From: Mesorhizobium sp. M2E.F.Ca.ET.219.01.1.1
GTDB taxonomy: Bacteria; Pseudomonadota; Alphaproteobacteria; Rhizobiales; Rhizobiaceae
Assembly: GCF_004016445.2 (NCBI RefSeq)
Contig: NZ_SADT02000004.1
Location: 248,001 to 312,000 of the forward strand
Length of the DNA: 64,000 nucleotides
Direction: 5' to 3'
The position numbers were made by a program, and so were the translations under genes. The number at the start of each line of letters is the position of its first letter. Position 1 is the stretch's first letter. This document shows, in pieces, positions 17,170 through 25,143 of the stretch. The notes beneath the pieces were generated by a model. The model saw nothing but the letters and a program-made list of their open reading frames with translations, was not told the DNA's origin and did not search any database.

Positions 17170-18167
17170 TGGACGCTGTGATGCGTGAGCTCAGCTACGC
17201 GCAGGCGATCCAGGAAGCCATGGCGATCGCCATGGACATGGACGAGCGCGTCTTCCTGATGGGCGAGGACATCGGTGTCTATGGCGGCGCCTTCCAGGTG
17301 ACCGGCGATCTCGTCGAGCGCTACGGCACCGACCGGGTGATCGACACGCCGATCTCGGAACTGGGCGGCGCGGGCGTCGCGGTGGGCGCGGCCGTTACCG
17401 GCATGCGGCCGATCTTCGAATTCCAGTTCTCGGATTTCGCCACGCTCGCCATGGAACAGATCGTCAACCAGGCGGCCAAGATGCGCTTCATGCTGGGCGG
17501 CGAGGTTTCGGTGCCGGTGGTGATGCGTTTCCCGGCCGGCTCCGGCACGGGCGCCGCCGCGCAGCACAGCCAGAGCCTGGAAGCCTGGCTCGGGCATGTG
17601 CCCGGCCTCAAGGTCATCCAGCCGGCGACGCCGCACGATGCCAAGGGCATGCTGCTTGCCGCCGTTGCCGACCCAGATCCTGTCATGATCTTCGAGCACA
17701 AGCTGCTCTACAAGATGAAGGGCCATGTGCCGGAAGGCCACTACACCGTGCCGATCGGCAAGGCCGAGATCCGCCGCGAGGGCCGCGACCTCACCATCGT
17801 TGCAACATCGATCATGGTGCAGAAGGCGCTCGACGCCGCTGCGGCGCTGGAAGGCGAGGGCATCGATATCGAGGTGGTCGACCTGCGCACGATCCGGCCG
17901 ATCGACCGGCAGACAATCATCGACAGCGTGAAGAAAACCTCGCGCCTGCTCTGCGTCTACGAGGCGGTGAAGACGCTCGGCATCGGCGCGGAAGTGAGTG
18001 CGCTTGTCGCCGAAAGCGAGGCCTTCGACTATCTCGACGCGCCGATCGTGCGCCTGGGCGGCGCCGAAACGCCGATCCCCTACAATCCGGATCTTGAAAA
18101 GGCGACGGTGCCGCAGGTTCCCGACATCATCGCCGCCGCGCGCGACCTCGTGAAAGGGGTCCGCTGA
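17169..18167 (+). CDS. 2-oxoacid/acetoin dehydrogenase E1 beta subunit
   Basis: 332 residues. E1beta features: VFLMGEDIGVYGGAFQVTGDL, VIDTPISELGGAGVAVGAAVTGMRP, and the transketolase C-domain DLTIVATSIMVQKALDAAAAL with EVVDLRTIRPID. It has no N-terminal lipoyl domain, unlike PdhB of rhizobial pyruvate dehydrogenase. That favours an acetoin-type or secondary complex rather than the housekeeping PDH; this is inference. The frame extends upstream but inside E1alpha in another phase, so ATG at 17169 is the start. The E2 gene follows after 3 bases. Confidence 0.9.
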   Translation: MDAVMRELSYAQAIQEAMAIAMDMDERVFLMGEDIGVYGGAFQVTGDLVERYGTDRVIDTPISELGGAGVAVGAAVTGMRPIFEFQFSDFATLAMEQIVNQAAKMRFMLGGEVSVPVVMRFPAGSGTGAAAQHSQSLEAWLGHVPGLKVIQPATPHDAKGMLLAAVADPDPVMIFEHKLLYKMKGHVPEGHYTVPIGKAEIRREGRDLTIVATSIMVQKALDAAAALEGEGIDIEVVDLRTIRPIDRQTIIDSVKKTSRLLCVYEAVKTLGIGAEVSALVAESEAFDYLDAPIVRLGGAETPIPYNPDLEKATVPQVPDIIAAARDLVKGVR

Positions 18168-18170
18168 GCG

Positions 18171-19544
18171 ATGCCGACAGAAGTCATTCTTCCCAAGGTC
18201 GACATGGACATGGCGACCGGCCAGATCTCGCGCTGGTTCGCCGAGGAGGGCGCCAAGGTCAAGAAGGGCGATGTGCTCTTCGAGATCGAGACCGACAAGG
18301 CGGCGATGGAGATCGATGCGCCGGCCAGCGGCACGCTGCGCAACGTCACCGGCAAGGAGCGCGTCGACATCCCCGTCGGTGAGCCCGTTGCCTGGATCTA
18401 TGCCGACGACGAGGTTTATGAGGCCAAGCAGGGTGAGGCGCCAATCTCCCCCCTCGTGGGGGAGATGTCGGCGAAGCCGACAGAGGGGGGCGCTGTCCCG
18501 CCTGCCTCTCATTCCTTCGCGCCCCCCTCTGCCCTGCCGGGCATCTCCCCCACAAGGGGGGAGATTGGCCAATCACAAGGCGAGCGCGCAACGCCGCTGG
18601 CGCGCCGCTTGGCTCGTGAAGCCGGTCTTAAGATAGCCGAAATACAAGGCAGCGGTCCGCGCAGCCGTGTTGTGCGCGCCGACGTCGAGGCCGCAGTTGC
18701 GGCGAAGGCCGCCGCTCCTGCTCAACTGGTCGCCGAGATCGCAGCGCCAAGCCCGGTCGAAGCCCCGTCCGCTCCTTCGCCCGCGCCGAAGCCGATGTCG
18801 GACGACCAGGTGCTGAAATTGTTCGCCGAGGGCTCTTACGAGCTTGTGCCGCATGACAATATGCGCAAGACCATCGCGCGCCGCCTGGTCGAGGCGAAAT
18901 CCACCATCCCGCATTTCTATCTGACGCTCGACTGCGAGCTCGATGCGCTGCTGGCGTTGCGCACGCAGCTCAATGCCGCGGCCCCGATGAGGAAGACCGA
19001 GAAGGGCGAGGTTCCAGCCTACAAGCTCTCGGTCAACGACATGGTGATCAAGGCGATGGCGATGGCGCTGATGGCGGTGCCGGATGCCAACGCCTCGTGG
19101 ACCGACAACGCCATGGTCAAGCACAAGCACGCCGATGTCGGCGTCGCCGTGTCGATCCCCGGCGGTCTGATCACGCCGATCATTCGCCATGCGGATGAAA
19201 AGACGCTGTCGGTCATCTCCAACGAGATGAAGGACCTCGCCAACCGCGCCAGGAGCCGCAAGCTGAAGCCGGAAGAGTATCAGGGCGGCACGACGGCGGT
19301 GTCCAATCTCGGCATGTTCGGCATCAAGGACTTCGCCGCCGTCATCAACCCGCCGCATGCGACGATCCTGGCGGTCGGCGCCGGCGAGGATCGGGCAGTG
19401 GTGAAGAAGGGCGAGATCAAGATTGCCACCGTGATGTCGGTGACCTTGTCCACCGATCATCGTGCCGTCGACGGCGCGCTCGGCGCGGAATTGCTCGGCG
19501 CCTTCAAGCGCATGATCGAGAACCCGATGGGCATGCTGGTGTAA
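18171..19544 (+). CDS. Dihydrolipoamide acyltransferase E2, with an in-frame palindromic insert
   Basis: 457 residues. Lipoyl domain at residues 1-80 with the lipoyl lysine K43 in ETDKAAME; peripheral subunit-binding domain near 138-176 (ATPLARRLAREAGLKIAEIQGSG); then the catalytic acyltransferase domain with DHRAVDG (His430) near the C-terminus. It passes the acyl group from E1 to CoA. Residues ~91-133 of the first linker (SPLVGEMSAKPTEGG ... SPTRGEIG) are encoded by a 128-bp palindromic repeat with no protein homology, kept in frame. No E3 gene is present here; a shared lipoamide dehydrogenase is expected elsewhere. Confidence 0.92.
   Translation: MPTEVILPKVDMDMATGQISRWFAEEGAKVKKGDVLFEIETDKAAMEIDAPASGTLRNVTGKERVDIPVGEPVAWIYADDEVYEAKQGEAPISPLVGEMSAKPTEGGAVPPASHSFAPPSALPGISPTRGEIGQSQGERATPLARRLAREAGLKIAEIQGSGPRSRVVRADVEAAVAAKAAAPAQLVAEIAAPSPVEAPSAPSPAPKPMSDDQVLKLFAEGSYELVPHDNMRKTIARRLVEAKSTIPHFYLTLDCELDALLALRTQLNAAAPMRKTEKGEVPAYKLSVNDMVIKAMAMALMAVPDANASWTDNAMVKHKHADVGVAVSIPGGLITPIIRHADEKTLSVISNEMKDLANRARSRKLKPEEYQGGTTAVSNLGMFGIKDFAAVINPPHATILAVGAGEDRAVVKKGEIKIATVMSVTLSTDHRAVDGALGAELLGAFKRMIENPMGMLV
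18441..18568 (+). mobile_element. RIME-like palindromic element inside the E2 coding sequence
   Basis: The 27-base ends (18441-18467 and 18542-18568) are inverted repeats with one mismatch. Each arm is itself a hairpin (CTCCCC ... GGGGAG). Inner arms GACAGAGGGGGGCGC and GCGCCCCCCTCTGCC pair imperfectly. Elements of this shape are usually intergenic in rhizobia. Here it contributes about 43 codons without breaking the frame. Confidence 0.85.
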
Positions 19545-19679
19545 GCCATCCCCGCAGGCCCTTGATCCGGCTTGCTCTTACGCCACGGGCCCTACGATCA
19601 CTGACTTGTCAGCCCGGCAGCTCGCAGGAATCCGGCCCGGTGCTTGAAGCCGCGGCTGTTTCGTTCCACATCGGGCGCA

Positions 19680-20822
19680 ATGAACGGCAAGATGCGGGAA
19701 TGGTTTCGGAATTCGCGATGGGCCTTGGCCGCATCGCTGTTCCTGCATGCCCTGATCGCAACGTTCCTGTTCTATGGCCTGCCGAGACCCGAGCAGCAGC
19801 CGGACCAGCAGGAACAGCCGGTCAACGTGGCGATCGTGCCGCCGCCGGAGCAGCCCAAGCCGAAGCCCGAAAAGAAGGCAGAAAAGCCGCCTGAACAGAA
19901 GCCGCCCCCGGAACTTCCGAAGCTGCCAGACGACCGGGTTTTGAAGCGTGTTTTTCAGTATGGCAAAAAGGATACCGGGCCGGAGAAATCTCTCGAGGGA
20001 GAAAGTGCCAAGCCCAACGCGTCGCGGCCCGCCAAGGACGAGCCGGCGAAGCCGGTCGTTGCACCGACACCCGCGTCGCCCCAGTTCCCCCAACCCGCTA
20101 GTCCCGAGCAACAGGCGCAGTCCAGCAAGCCTGAGGAGAAATCCGCCGCCGTTCCGCCGGATGCCAAATCCGCGCAAAGCGAGGAGAAGCAGGCGACAGA
20201 AGACAACGACAAACAGCAGCCGGAGAACCAGGAGGAGCAACCGCAAACCGCTGATCAGCAAGCAGCGGAAACACCAAAGCCATTGACGGCGGAGACCGGC
20301 AGCAAGCCGGCGCCTCCAACCTCGGTCGCCAAGGCAAAGCCCAAACCGGTCAAGACAATGACGTTCAAACCTGCAAGGGCCTTCAGGGCGCCAAGTGGGA
20401 ATGCGGGAAGGTCAAATCCCACAAACAACGAAGTTGCAGGATCGCCGGTCTATGCCGGTCTTCCGGGCGTTCGAAAACTCTATTCGCAGGGAGCGACCGG
20501 CGACATGTTTGCCACCAGCTCCATGGATAATGTTCCGCGCGGTCTGCGCGTGGCGACCCTTTGCGGCAACGTCCTGAGCCGAGAATTGCAAAATGCCGAC
20601 TATCCGGTCAAATGGGTGCCAACTATTGAGTTGGACAAAGGCAATATCCTCAACCCTCCACTAGCCGCATTCAGCACGAGAAAAACTTGGTACAACCTGA
20701 GCTTCCGGTGCGAGGTAGACGACGATGCGACGAGGGTCCGGTCCTTCAACTTCCGTGTTGGGTCACTGATTCCGCGCGGCGAGTGGGCCAGTCGTGATTT
20801 AGTTCGGTGGCCACTAAACTAA
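19680..20822 (+). CDS. TonB-like N-terminus fused to DUF930 domain
   Basis: 380 residues. A single membrane helix (ALAASLFLHALIATFLFYGL) is followed by a ~200-residue Pro/Lys/Glu/Gln-rich linker, like TonB, and a C-terminal globular DUF930 region (VATLCGNVLSRELQNADYPV ... YNLSFRCEVDDDATRVRSFNFRVGS) of Rhizobiales proteins of unknown function. Likely anchored in the inner membrane and spanning the periplasm. Start uncertain: ATG 19680, ATG 19692 or TTG 19644. Its end overlaps the convergent HAD gene by 4 bases. Confidence 0.7.
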   Translation: MNGKMREWFRNSRWALAASLFLHALIATFLFYGLPRPEQQPDQQEQPVNVAIVPPPEQPKPKPEKKAEKPPEQKPPPELPKLPDDRVLKRVFQYGKKDTGPEKSLEGESAKPNASRPAKDEPAKPVVAPTPASPQFPQPASPEQQAQSSKPEEKSAAVPPDAKSAQSEEKQATEDNDKQQPENQEEQPQTADQQAAETPKPLTAETGSKPAPPTSVAKAKPKPVKTMTFKPARAFRAPSGNAGRSNPTNNEVAGSPVYAGLPGVRKLYSQGATGDMFATSSMDNVPRGLRVATLCGNVLSRELQNADYPVKWVPTIELDKGNILNPPLAAFSTRKTWYNLSFRCEVDDDATRVRSFNFRVGSLIPRGEWASRDLVRWPLN

Positions 20823-21493
20823 GCCGGCACACCGAGCTCGGCCAACTGCCGGCCAACCTCGTGCCAATCGGCGCACACAAAATCGGCGCCGGCAGCCTTC
20901 AGACGCACACCGTGCTCGGGATAGGTGTGACCGCCGCCGGTAAAGCCGATAGCGATCATGCCGGCCGCGACCGCGCCCTGGACGCCGAAGGGCGAATCCT
21001 CGACCACGATGCAGTCGGACGGCTTCGCGCCCATCTTCTCGGCGGCATGGAGGAAGATGTCGGGCGCCGGCTTGCCGTTCCTCACCATCGAGGAGGAGAA
21101 GATCGCCTCGCCGAAGAAGCGCGACAGTCCGGTTACCGACAGGCTGTGGTTGATGCGTTCGACCGAGGATGACGAGGCGACGCAGCGGTCGCCGGCAAGC
21201 GCGTTGAGGAACGGCACGATCCCCGGCGTGGATTTAAGCTCCTCGGAGAACAAAAGCTTGGTCTCGGCCCAGATGTCGCCTTCGGCGGCGGGCGGGAACT
21301 GATGGCCGGTCAGTGTCTTGATCTTGGCGATGATGTCGGACTGCTTCATGCCGATGCACTGCGCGATGATGCCGCCATGCACGCCGGGCATGCCGTGCTT
21401 TTCGTAAACGCGCTCATAGGCCTTGGCGGCCAGCGGCTCGCTGTCGACGAGAACGCCGTCGCAGTCGAAAATCATCAGTCTACGTTGCGCCAC
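20819..21493 (-). CDS. HAD superfamily (subfamily IA) sugar-phosphate phosphatase
   Basis: 224 residues. HAD motif I LMIFDCDGVLVDSEPLAAKAYE, motif II in CVASSSSVERI, Lys in NGKPAPDIFLHAAEKMGA and motif III/IV CIVVEDSPFGVQGAVAAGM. The cap is of the PGMB/phosphoglycolate-phosphatase type. It probably dephosphorylates a small sugar or polyol phosphate. A 13-base site shared with the DRL operon lies about 52 bases upstream, so it probably belongs to the polyol regulon and may remove excess PTS product (inference). Confidence 0.82.
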   Translation of the reverse strand: MAQRRLMIFDCDGVLVDSEPLAAKAYERVYEKHGMPGVHGGIIAQCIGMKQSDIIAKIKTLTGHQFPPAAEGDIWAETKLLFSEELKSTPGIVPFLNALAGDRCVASSSSVERINHSLSVTGLSRFFGEAIFSSSMVRNGKPAPDIFLHAAEKMGAKPSDCIVVEDSPFGVQGAVAAGMIAIGFTGGGHTYPEHGVRLKAAGADFVCADWHEVGRQLAELGVPA

Positions 21494-21532
21494 GCGCCTC
21501 TCCCGGCTCCTGTGCCAATGCGCACATCGCTA

Positions 21533-21557
21533 TCGATAAAAAGTCAGATGTTCAATA
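21533..21557 (-). promoter_or_regulatory. Candidate operator upstream of the HAD phosphatase
   Basis: The plus-strand block TCGATAAAAAGT then CAGATGTTCAATA matches the site at 14739-14763 at 20 of 25 positions, with the last 13 identical. It lies 40-65 bases upstream of the HAD start. Only the HAD gene has its promoter here, since the neighbour at 21581 ends here. Confidence 0.5.
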
Positions 21558-21580
21558 GTGGGTGATTCCGTGTACAGCTC

Positions 21581-22222
21581 TCAAAGTTGGCGCAGCACCT
21601 CGCTGACCGGCGAGGATCCGAGCGCGCGCTGCATGGCCTGGCGCGACTGGGCGCGGTCGGGCGTGATCCAGTTTGGCTCGGCGCCGAGAAAGCGGTCGAG
21701 GAAGGCCACGGCATAGGCGGGCATTTCCGTCGCGTTCTCGCGGTAGGACCACCAGGTGCGCAGGTCGTCGGCGCATTTGTCGATGCTGGGCGCCGTGCCG
21801 AACTCCTGCTCGTGCACCGCCAGGATGGCCGACACGCAGTAGTTTGTGTAGAGGAAACCTTCCGGCCAGAAGCGCACGATTTCCGCTGTGCCGGCAGTTG
21901 CCTCGGTCTCGATCATTTCCTTCAGACCTGAGACCTCCCGCGCCGGCGCCTGCCGGATCAGCTCGCGCAGCACCAGTCCGGCGGCGAACACGATGAAGTC
22001 TGCGCGATCCACATCAGCGAATCGCTTCTGCGCTTCCATGACCTCGATCCAGTCGAGGAAGGCGCGCGTCAGCTTGGCCTCGTCGATCTCGAAGCGCACG
22101 CCGAAGGTTTCGGACACCACCTTCGCGCTGCTGCGGAAGGTGGCGCGGAACCAGCGCAGCTGCCGCAGCCGGTGGCGAAGGTCCGGCATAAGCGCCAGTT
22201 CGTGCCTGAAGGGCAGGTCCAT
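21581..22222 (-). CDS. Conserved-looking hypothetical protein
   Basis: 213 residues, not recognised. Largely helical and soluble, no signal peptide or membrane segment. Notable stretches are RHRLRQLRWFRATFRSSAKVV, RADFIVFAAGLVLRELI and RTWWSYRENATEMPAYAVAFLDRFLGAEPNW. Codon usage resembles neighbouring genes, so it is probably real. It lies divergent from the PTS operon; a link to polyol use is not shown. Confidence 0.6.
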   Translation of the reverse strand: MDLPFRHELALMPDLRHRLRQLRWFRATFRSSAKVVSETFGVRFEIDEAKLTRAFLDWIEVMEAQKRFADVDRADFIVFAAGLVLRELIRQAPAREVSGLKEMIETEATAGTAEIVRFWPEGFLYTNYCVSAILAVHEQEFGTAPSIDKCADDLRTWWSYRENATEMPAYAVAFLDRFLGAEPNWITPDRAQSRQAMQRALGSSPVSEVLRQL

Positions 22223-22286
22223 GTCTCACATCCCGTTTGACGACAGGCTAGCACAGCGCCGCCGATGCCGAAATCGGCCGGTCGCC

Positions 22287-22344
22287 TGTGGAGCGTTATG
22301 GCCGCTAATATAATACATGTTGACATTCGAGGAAACAAATGTTC
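22287..22344 (+). promoter_or_regulatory. Candidate promoter and operator of the sorbitol-type PTS operon
   Basis: A perfect TATAAT at 22309-22314 has a weak TGTGGA 16 bases before it; a TTGACA lies at 22320-22325. CAAATGTTC at 22336-22344 resembles the CAGATGTTC core found upstream of the DRL operon and HAD gene. This lies 67-120 bases before the gutM start. Confidence 0.35.
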
Positions 22345-22410
22345 TCACTTTCGGGTCGTCTCGCCTCCGTTCAATATGCACAGGAGGAAGCGACTCGGGA
22401 GGAGACCGAA

Positions 22411-22848
22411 ATGGCGATCTGGCAGTGGGCGCTGCTTCTGCTTTTTGTCGTCTGGGCGCTGCAATCGCTCGGCGTCTGGCTGCAGATGCGGCACTATTCG
22501 GACGTTTTCAAAGGCGTCACCAGCCAATACAAGGACGGCTTCGTCGGCGCCGGCAATTTCCGCGGCCGGCTGGCCAAGGGCACTATTGCGCTGATCGTCG
22601 TGACGCCGGACCTCATCGTGCGCCGCATGATGGTCATGAGCGGCCGTTCGGTGCTGACCAAGTTCAAGCGACATGAAGAATTCGAGGGCATCCCCCTCGA
22701 TCGACTCCGGTCCAACCCTGCGATCATGGGGGAGGGGGAACCCGGTGTGGCCGAGGCCGTGAAACGGGCGATCGAGCAGATCGACCGCGCGCGGTCGGAG
22801 CCGGGGAAGAAGCCGGGCCTGGCCGGCTTGAACGTAGCAAGGGCTTAA
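22411..22848 (+). CDS. gutM: GutM-like glucitol operon activator protein
   Basis: 145 residues. N-terminal membrane helix (WQWALLLLFVVWALQSLGVWL), then the GutM pattern MRHYSDVFKGVTSQYKDGFVGAGNFRGRLAKGTIALIVVTPDLIVRRMMVMSGRSVLTKFK. In E. coli, GutM (SrlM) works with GutR in control of the glucitol operon. The ATG at 22411 follows GAGGAGACC; the frame is open from 22339. It is first in a gutM-srlA-srlE-srlB-EI order, unlike E. coli where gutM follows the transporter genes. Confidence 0.82.
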   Translation: MAIWQWALLLLFVVWALQSLGVWLQMRHYSDVFKGVTSQYKDGFVGAGNFRGRLAKGTIALIVVTPDLIVRRMMVMSGRSVLTKFKRHEEFEGIPLDRLRSNPAIMGEGEPGVAEAVKRAIEQIDRARSEPGKKPGLAGLNVARA

Positions 22849-22900
22849 ACGACGCCGGCAGCCGGCTGGGAATGACCGGCAGGGGTCATAAGGAGGAGAA

Positions 22901-23668
22901 ATGTCTGTAATTTCGTTATTGGCGCAGCATGCCGACCTGGCGGTGCATAACCTGCATGTCGCAGGCACCATGGTCTCGGATGCTGCCTGGCACGGCAAGC
23001 TCGGCGTCGAGCATGCCACCGATCATCTTGTGGTCCTGGCGCAGGCGACGACCGACAACGCGCCGGTCACCGCCGATCAGCTGAAGGAACAGCTGAAGAA
23101 CGTGCAGCAGGAAGAGCAGCTGGGCTGGCTCACCGCGATCGGCAAATACTTCATCGGCATCTTCCAGAAGGGCGGCGAGGTGTTCGCCGGCTTCGTCACC
23201 GGCATCATCCCGACCCTGGTCGTGCTGATGACCGCCTTCTACGCCGTCACCGAGCTGGTCGGCGAGGAGCGCGTCCACGGCCTGGCGCGCGGCGCCGGCC
23301 GCATCGCGCTGACCCGCTACACCGTGCTGCCGGTGCTGTCGGTGTTCTTCCTCACCAACCCGATGGCCTACACCTTCGGCTCCTTCCTGGAAGAAAAGCA
23401 CAAGCCCGCCTTCTATGACGCTGCGGTGTCCTACGTGCATCCGCCGCTCGGCCTCTTCCCGCACATCAACCCCGGCGAATATTTCGTCTGGGGCGGCATG
23501 CTGGTCGCGCTGCTCGACCTCGAGAAGCGGGGCGTCATCGCCAACGGCTATCACGTCAAGGTGGCCATCTGGTACGCCATCGTCGGCCTCGTCGTCATCC
23601 TGCTGAAAGGCATGCTGACCGAGCGCATCACGGCCATCATGGCACGCCGCCAGGGCGTCGAGCTCTAA
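22901..23668 (+). CDS. srlA: PTS glucitol/sorbitol-type transporter subunit IIC
   Basis: 255 residues. The EIIC core begins near residue 75: IGKYFIGIFQKGGEVFAGFVTGIIPTLVVLMTAFYAVTELVGEERV, then LPVLSVFFLTNPMAYTFGSFLEEKHKPAFYDAAVSYVHPPLGLFPHINPGEYFVW. E. coli SrlA is about 187 residues, so this one has a ~70-residue N-terminal extension (LLAQHADLAVHNLHVAG ... QLKEQLKNVQQEEQLGW) with no membrane segment. AGGAGG precedes the ATG, so the extended start is credible. It forms the sugar channel with SrlE. Confidence 0.9.
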   Translation: MSVISLLAQHADLAVHNLHVAGTMVSDAAWHGKLGVEHATDHLVVLAQATTDNAPVTADQLKEQLKNVQQEEQLGWLTAIGKYFIGIFQKGGEVFAGFVTGIIPTLVVLMTAFYAVTELVGEERVHGLARGAGRIALTRYTVLPVLSVFFLTNPMAYTFGSFLEEKHKPAFYDAAVSYVHPPLGLFPHINPGEYFVWGGMLVALLDLEKRGVIANGYHVKVAIWYAIVGLVVILLKGMLTERITAIMARRQGVEL

Positions 23669-23683
23669 GGGCGGGAGGACACC

Positions 23684-24688
23684 ATGGCCAAGACATACAA
23701 GGCAGTAAAGATCTCGAGGGGCTCCACCGGTTGGGGCGGCCCCCTGGTCATCGAGCCGACCGATCAGCGCAGCAAGGTCGTGTCGGTGACCGGCGGCGGC
23801 ATTCATCCGGTGGCGCAGCTCATCGCCGATATGACCGGCGCCCAGGCCGTCGACGGCTTCAAGTCGCCGCCGATCGAAAGCGAGATGGCGGTCGTCGTCG
23901 TCGACTGCGGCGGCACGGCGCGCTGCGGCGTCTACCCGCGCAAGCGTATCCCGACCGTCAACCTGACGCCGGTCGGCCAGGCGGGTCCGCTCGCTCAGTT
24001 CATCACGGAAGACATCTACGTTTCGGGCGTGAAGCCGGCCAACGTCGCAATGGCGGACGGATCCGAAGCGGTCACCACTGCGGGGGGAGCAACAACCATG
24101 AATTCAAGCAGCAACACTACGACCAGGGCGGCTGAGCCGCTGCCGAGCGAAGGCGGGCTTATCGGCCTGATCAGCTCGATCGGCCGCGTCATGGGCCGCG
24201 TGGTCGGCATCTTCTTCAACTCCGGCCGCCGCACCATCGACCAGGTCGTCCGCAACGTGCTGCCCTTCATGGCCTTCGTGACCATGCTGATCGGCCTCAT
24301 CCTCTATACCGGCATCGGTGACGTGCTGGCGCAGCCGATGGGTCCGCTGGCCAACAACATCGTCGGCCTGCTGGTCATCTCGGCCATCTGCGGCCTGCCG
24401 TTCCTGTCGCCCATCCTGGGACCGGGCGCGGTCATCGCTCAGGTCATCGGCGTCGCCATCATCGGCCCGCAGATCGCCAACGGCACCATCTCGCCGGCGA
24501 TGGCGCTGCCGGCGCTGTTTGCCTACAACACCCAAGTGGGCTGCGACTTCGTTCCCGTCGGTCTGGCGCTCGGTGAGGCCAAGCCGAAGACGATCGAAAT
24601 CGGGGTGCCGGCGGTGCTTATCAGCCGCCAGATCATGGGCCCGGTCTCCGTGCTGATCGCATGGGTCGTGTCCCTGATCGTGTTCTAA
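23684..24688 (+). CDS. srlE: PTS glucitol/sorbitol-type transporter subunit IIB/C2
   Basis: 334 residues. N-terminal IIB part starts KTYKAVKISRGSTGWGGPLVIEP and holds the phospho-acceptor cysteine region VDCGGTARCGVYPRKRIPT. A Gly/Ser/Thr linker at ~125-150 leads to a membrane C2 domain (VLPFMAFVTMLIGLILYTGIG, GLPFLSPILGPGAVIAQVIGVAIIGPQI). It phosphorylates the incoming polyol using phosphate from SrlB. It is spaced 15 bases after srlA. Full length relative to E. coli SrlE. Confidence 0.9.
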   Translation: MAKTYKAVKISRGSTGWGGPLVIEPTDQRSKVVSVTGGGIHPVAQLIADMTGAQAVDGFKSPPIESEMAVVVVDCGGTARCGVYPRKRIPTVNLTPVGQAGPLAQFITEDIYVSGVKPANVAMADGSEAVTTAGGATTMNSSSNTTTRAAEPLPSEGGLIGLISSIGRVMGRVVGIFFNSGRRTIDQVVRNVLPFMAFVTMLIGLILYTGIGDVLAQPMGPLANNIVGLLVISAICGLPFLSPILGPGAVIAQVIGVAIIGPQIANGTISPAMALPALFAYNTQVGCDFVPVGLALGEAKPKTIEIGVPAVLISRQIMGPVSVLIAWVVSLIVF

Positions 24689-24715
24689 AACATTCATAAA
24701 AACGAGGTTCGCCAT

Positions 24716-25096
24716 ATGTCGGTTCTTCTCAAGACACGGGTCACTGCAATAGGACCCGAAGTGGCGGACCTCGCCGAGGGCGGCGTGGTCATCCTGTTCG
24801 CGGATGGCTCGCCTCCCGAACTGGCCGAGGTCTCCGTGCTGCACAAGACGGAGGAAGGCCCGAGCGATAACGGGCCAGCGAAAGGCGCGTCGATCACGCT
24901 CGGACCGGTTTCGGCTGTTATAACGGCGGTCGGCGACACGGCCTGGAGCAAGGTCCGCGAGATGGGCCATGTCGTGATCTCCTTCAACGGAGCGACCGAG
25001 GCCGAAAGGCCGGGCGAAGTCTGCGCATCCGAGGTCGATACCGGAGCGCTCGTGGCGGCCCTTACACCGGGCGCTGTCATCACCATCGCCGCCTGA
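24716..25096 (+). CDS. srlB: PTS glucitol/sorbitol-type transporter subunit IIA
   Basis: 126 residues, typical of EIIA-Gut: KTRVTAIGPEVADLAEGGVVILFADGSPPELAEVSVLHKTEEG, with a histidine in the VLHKT segment as likely phospho-acceptor, and DTAWSKVREMGHVVISFNGATEAERPGEV. It relays phosphate from HPr to SrlE in the cytoplasm. It lies 27 bases after srlE and 47 bases before the HPr-EI gene. Confidence 0.88.
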   Translation: MSVLLKTRVTAIGPEVADLAEGGVVILFADGSPPELAEVSVLHKTEEGPSDNGPAKGASITLGPVSAVITAVGDTAWSKVREMGHVVISFNGATEAERPGEVCASEVDTGALVAALTPGAVITIAA

Positions 25097-25143
25097 TAAT
25101 ATCCGCGCTGTCTGTCGACGGCGCTCAAACCTAGAGTATTGCC

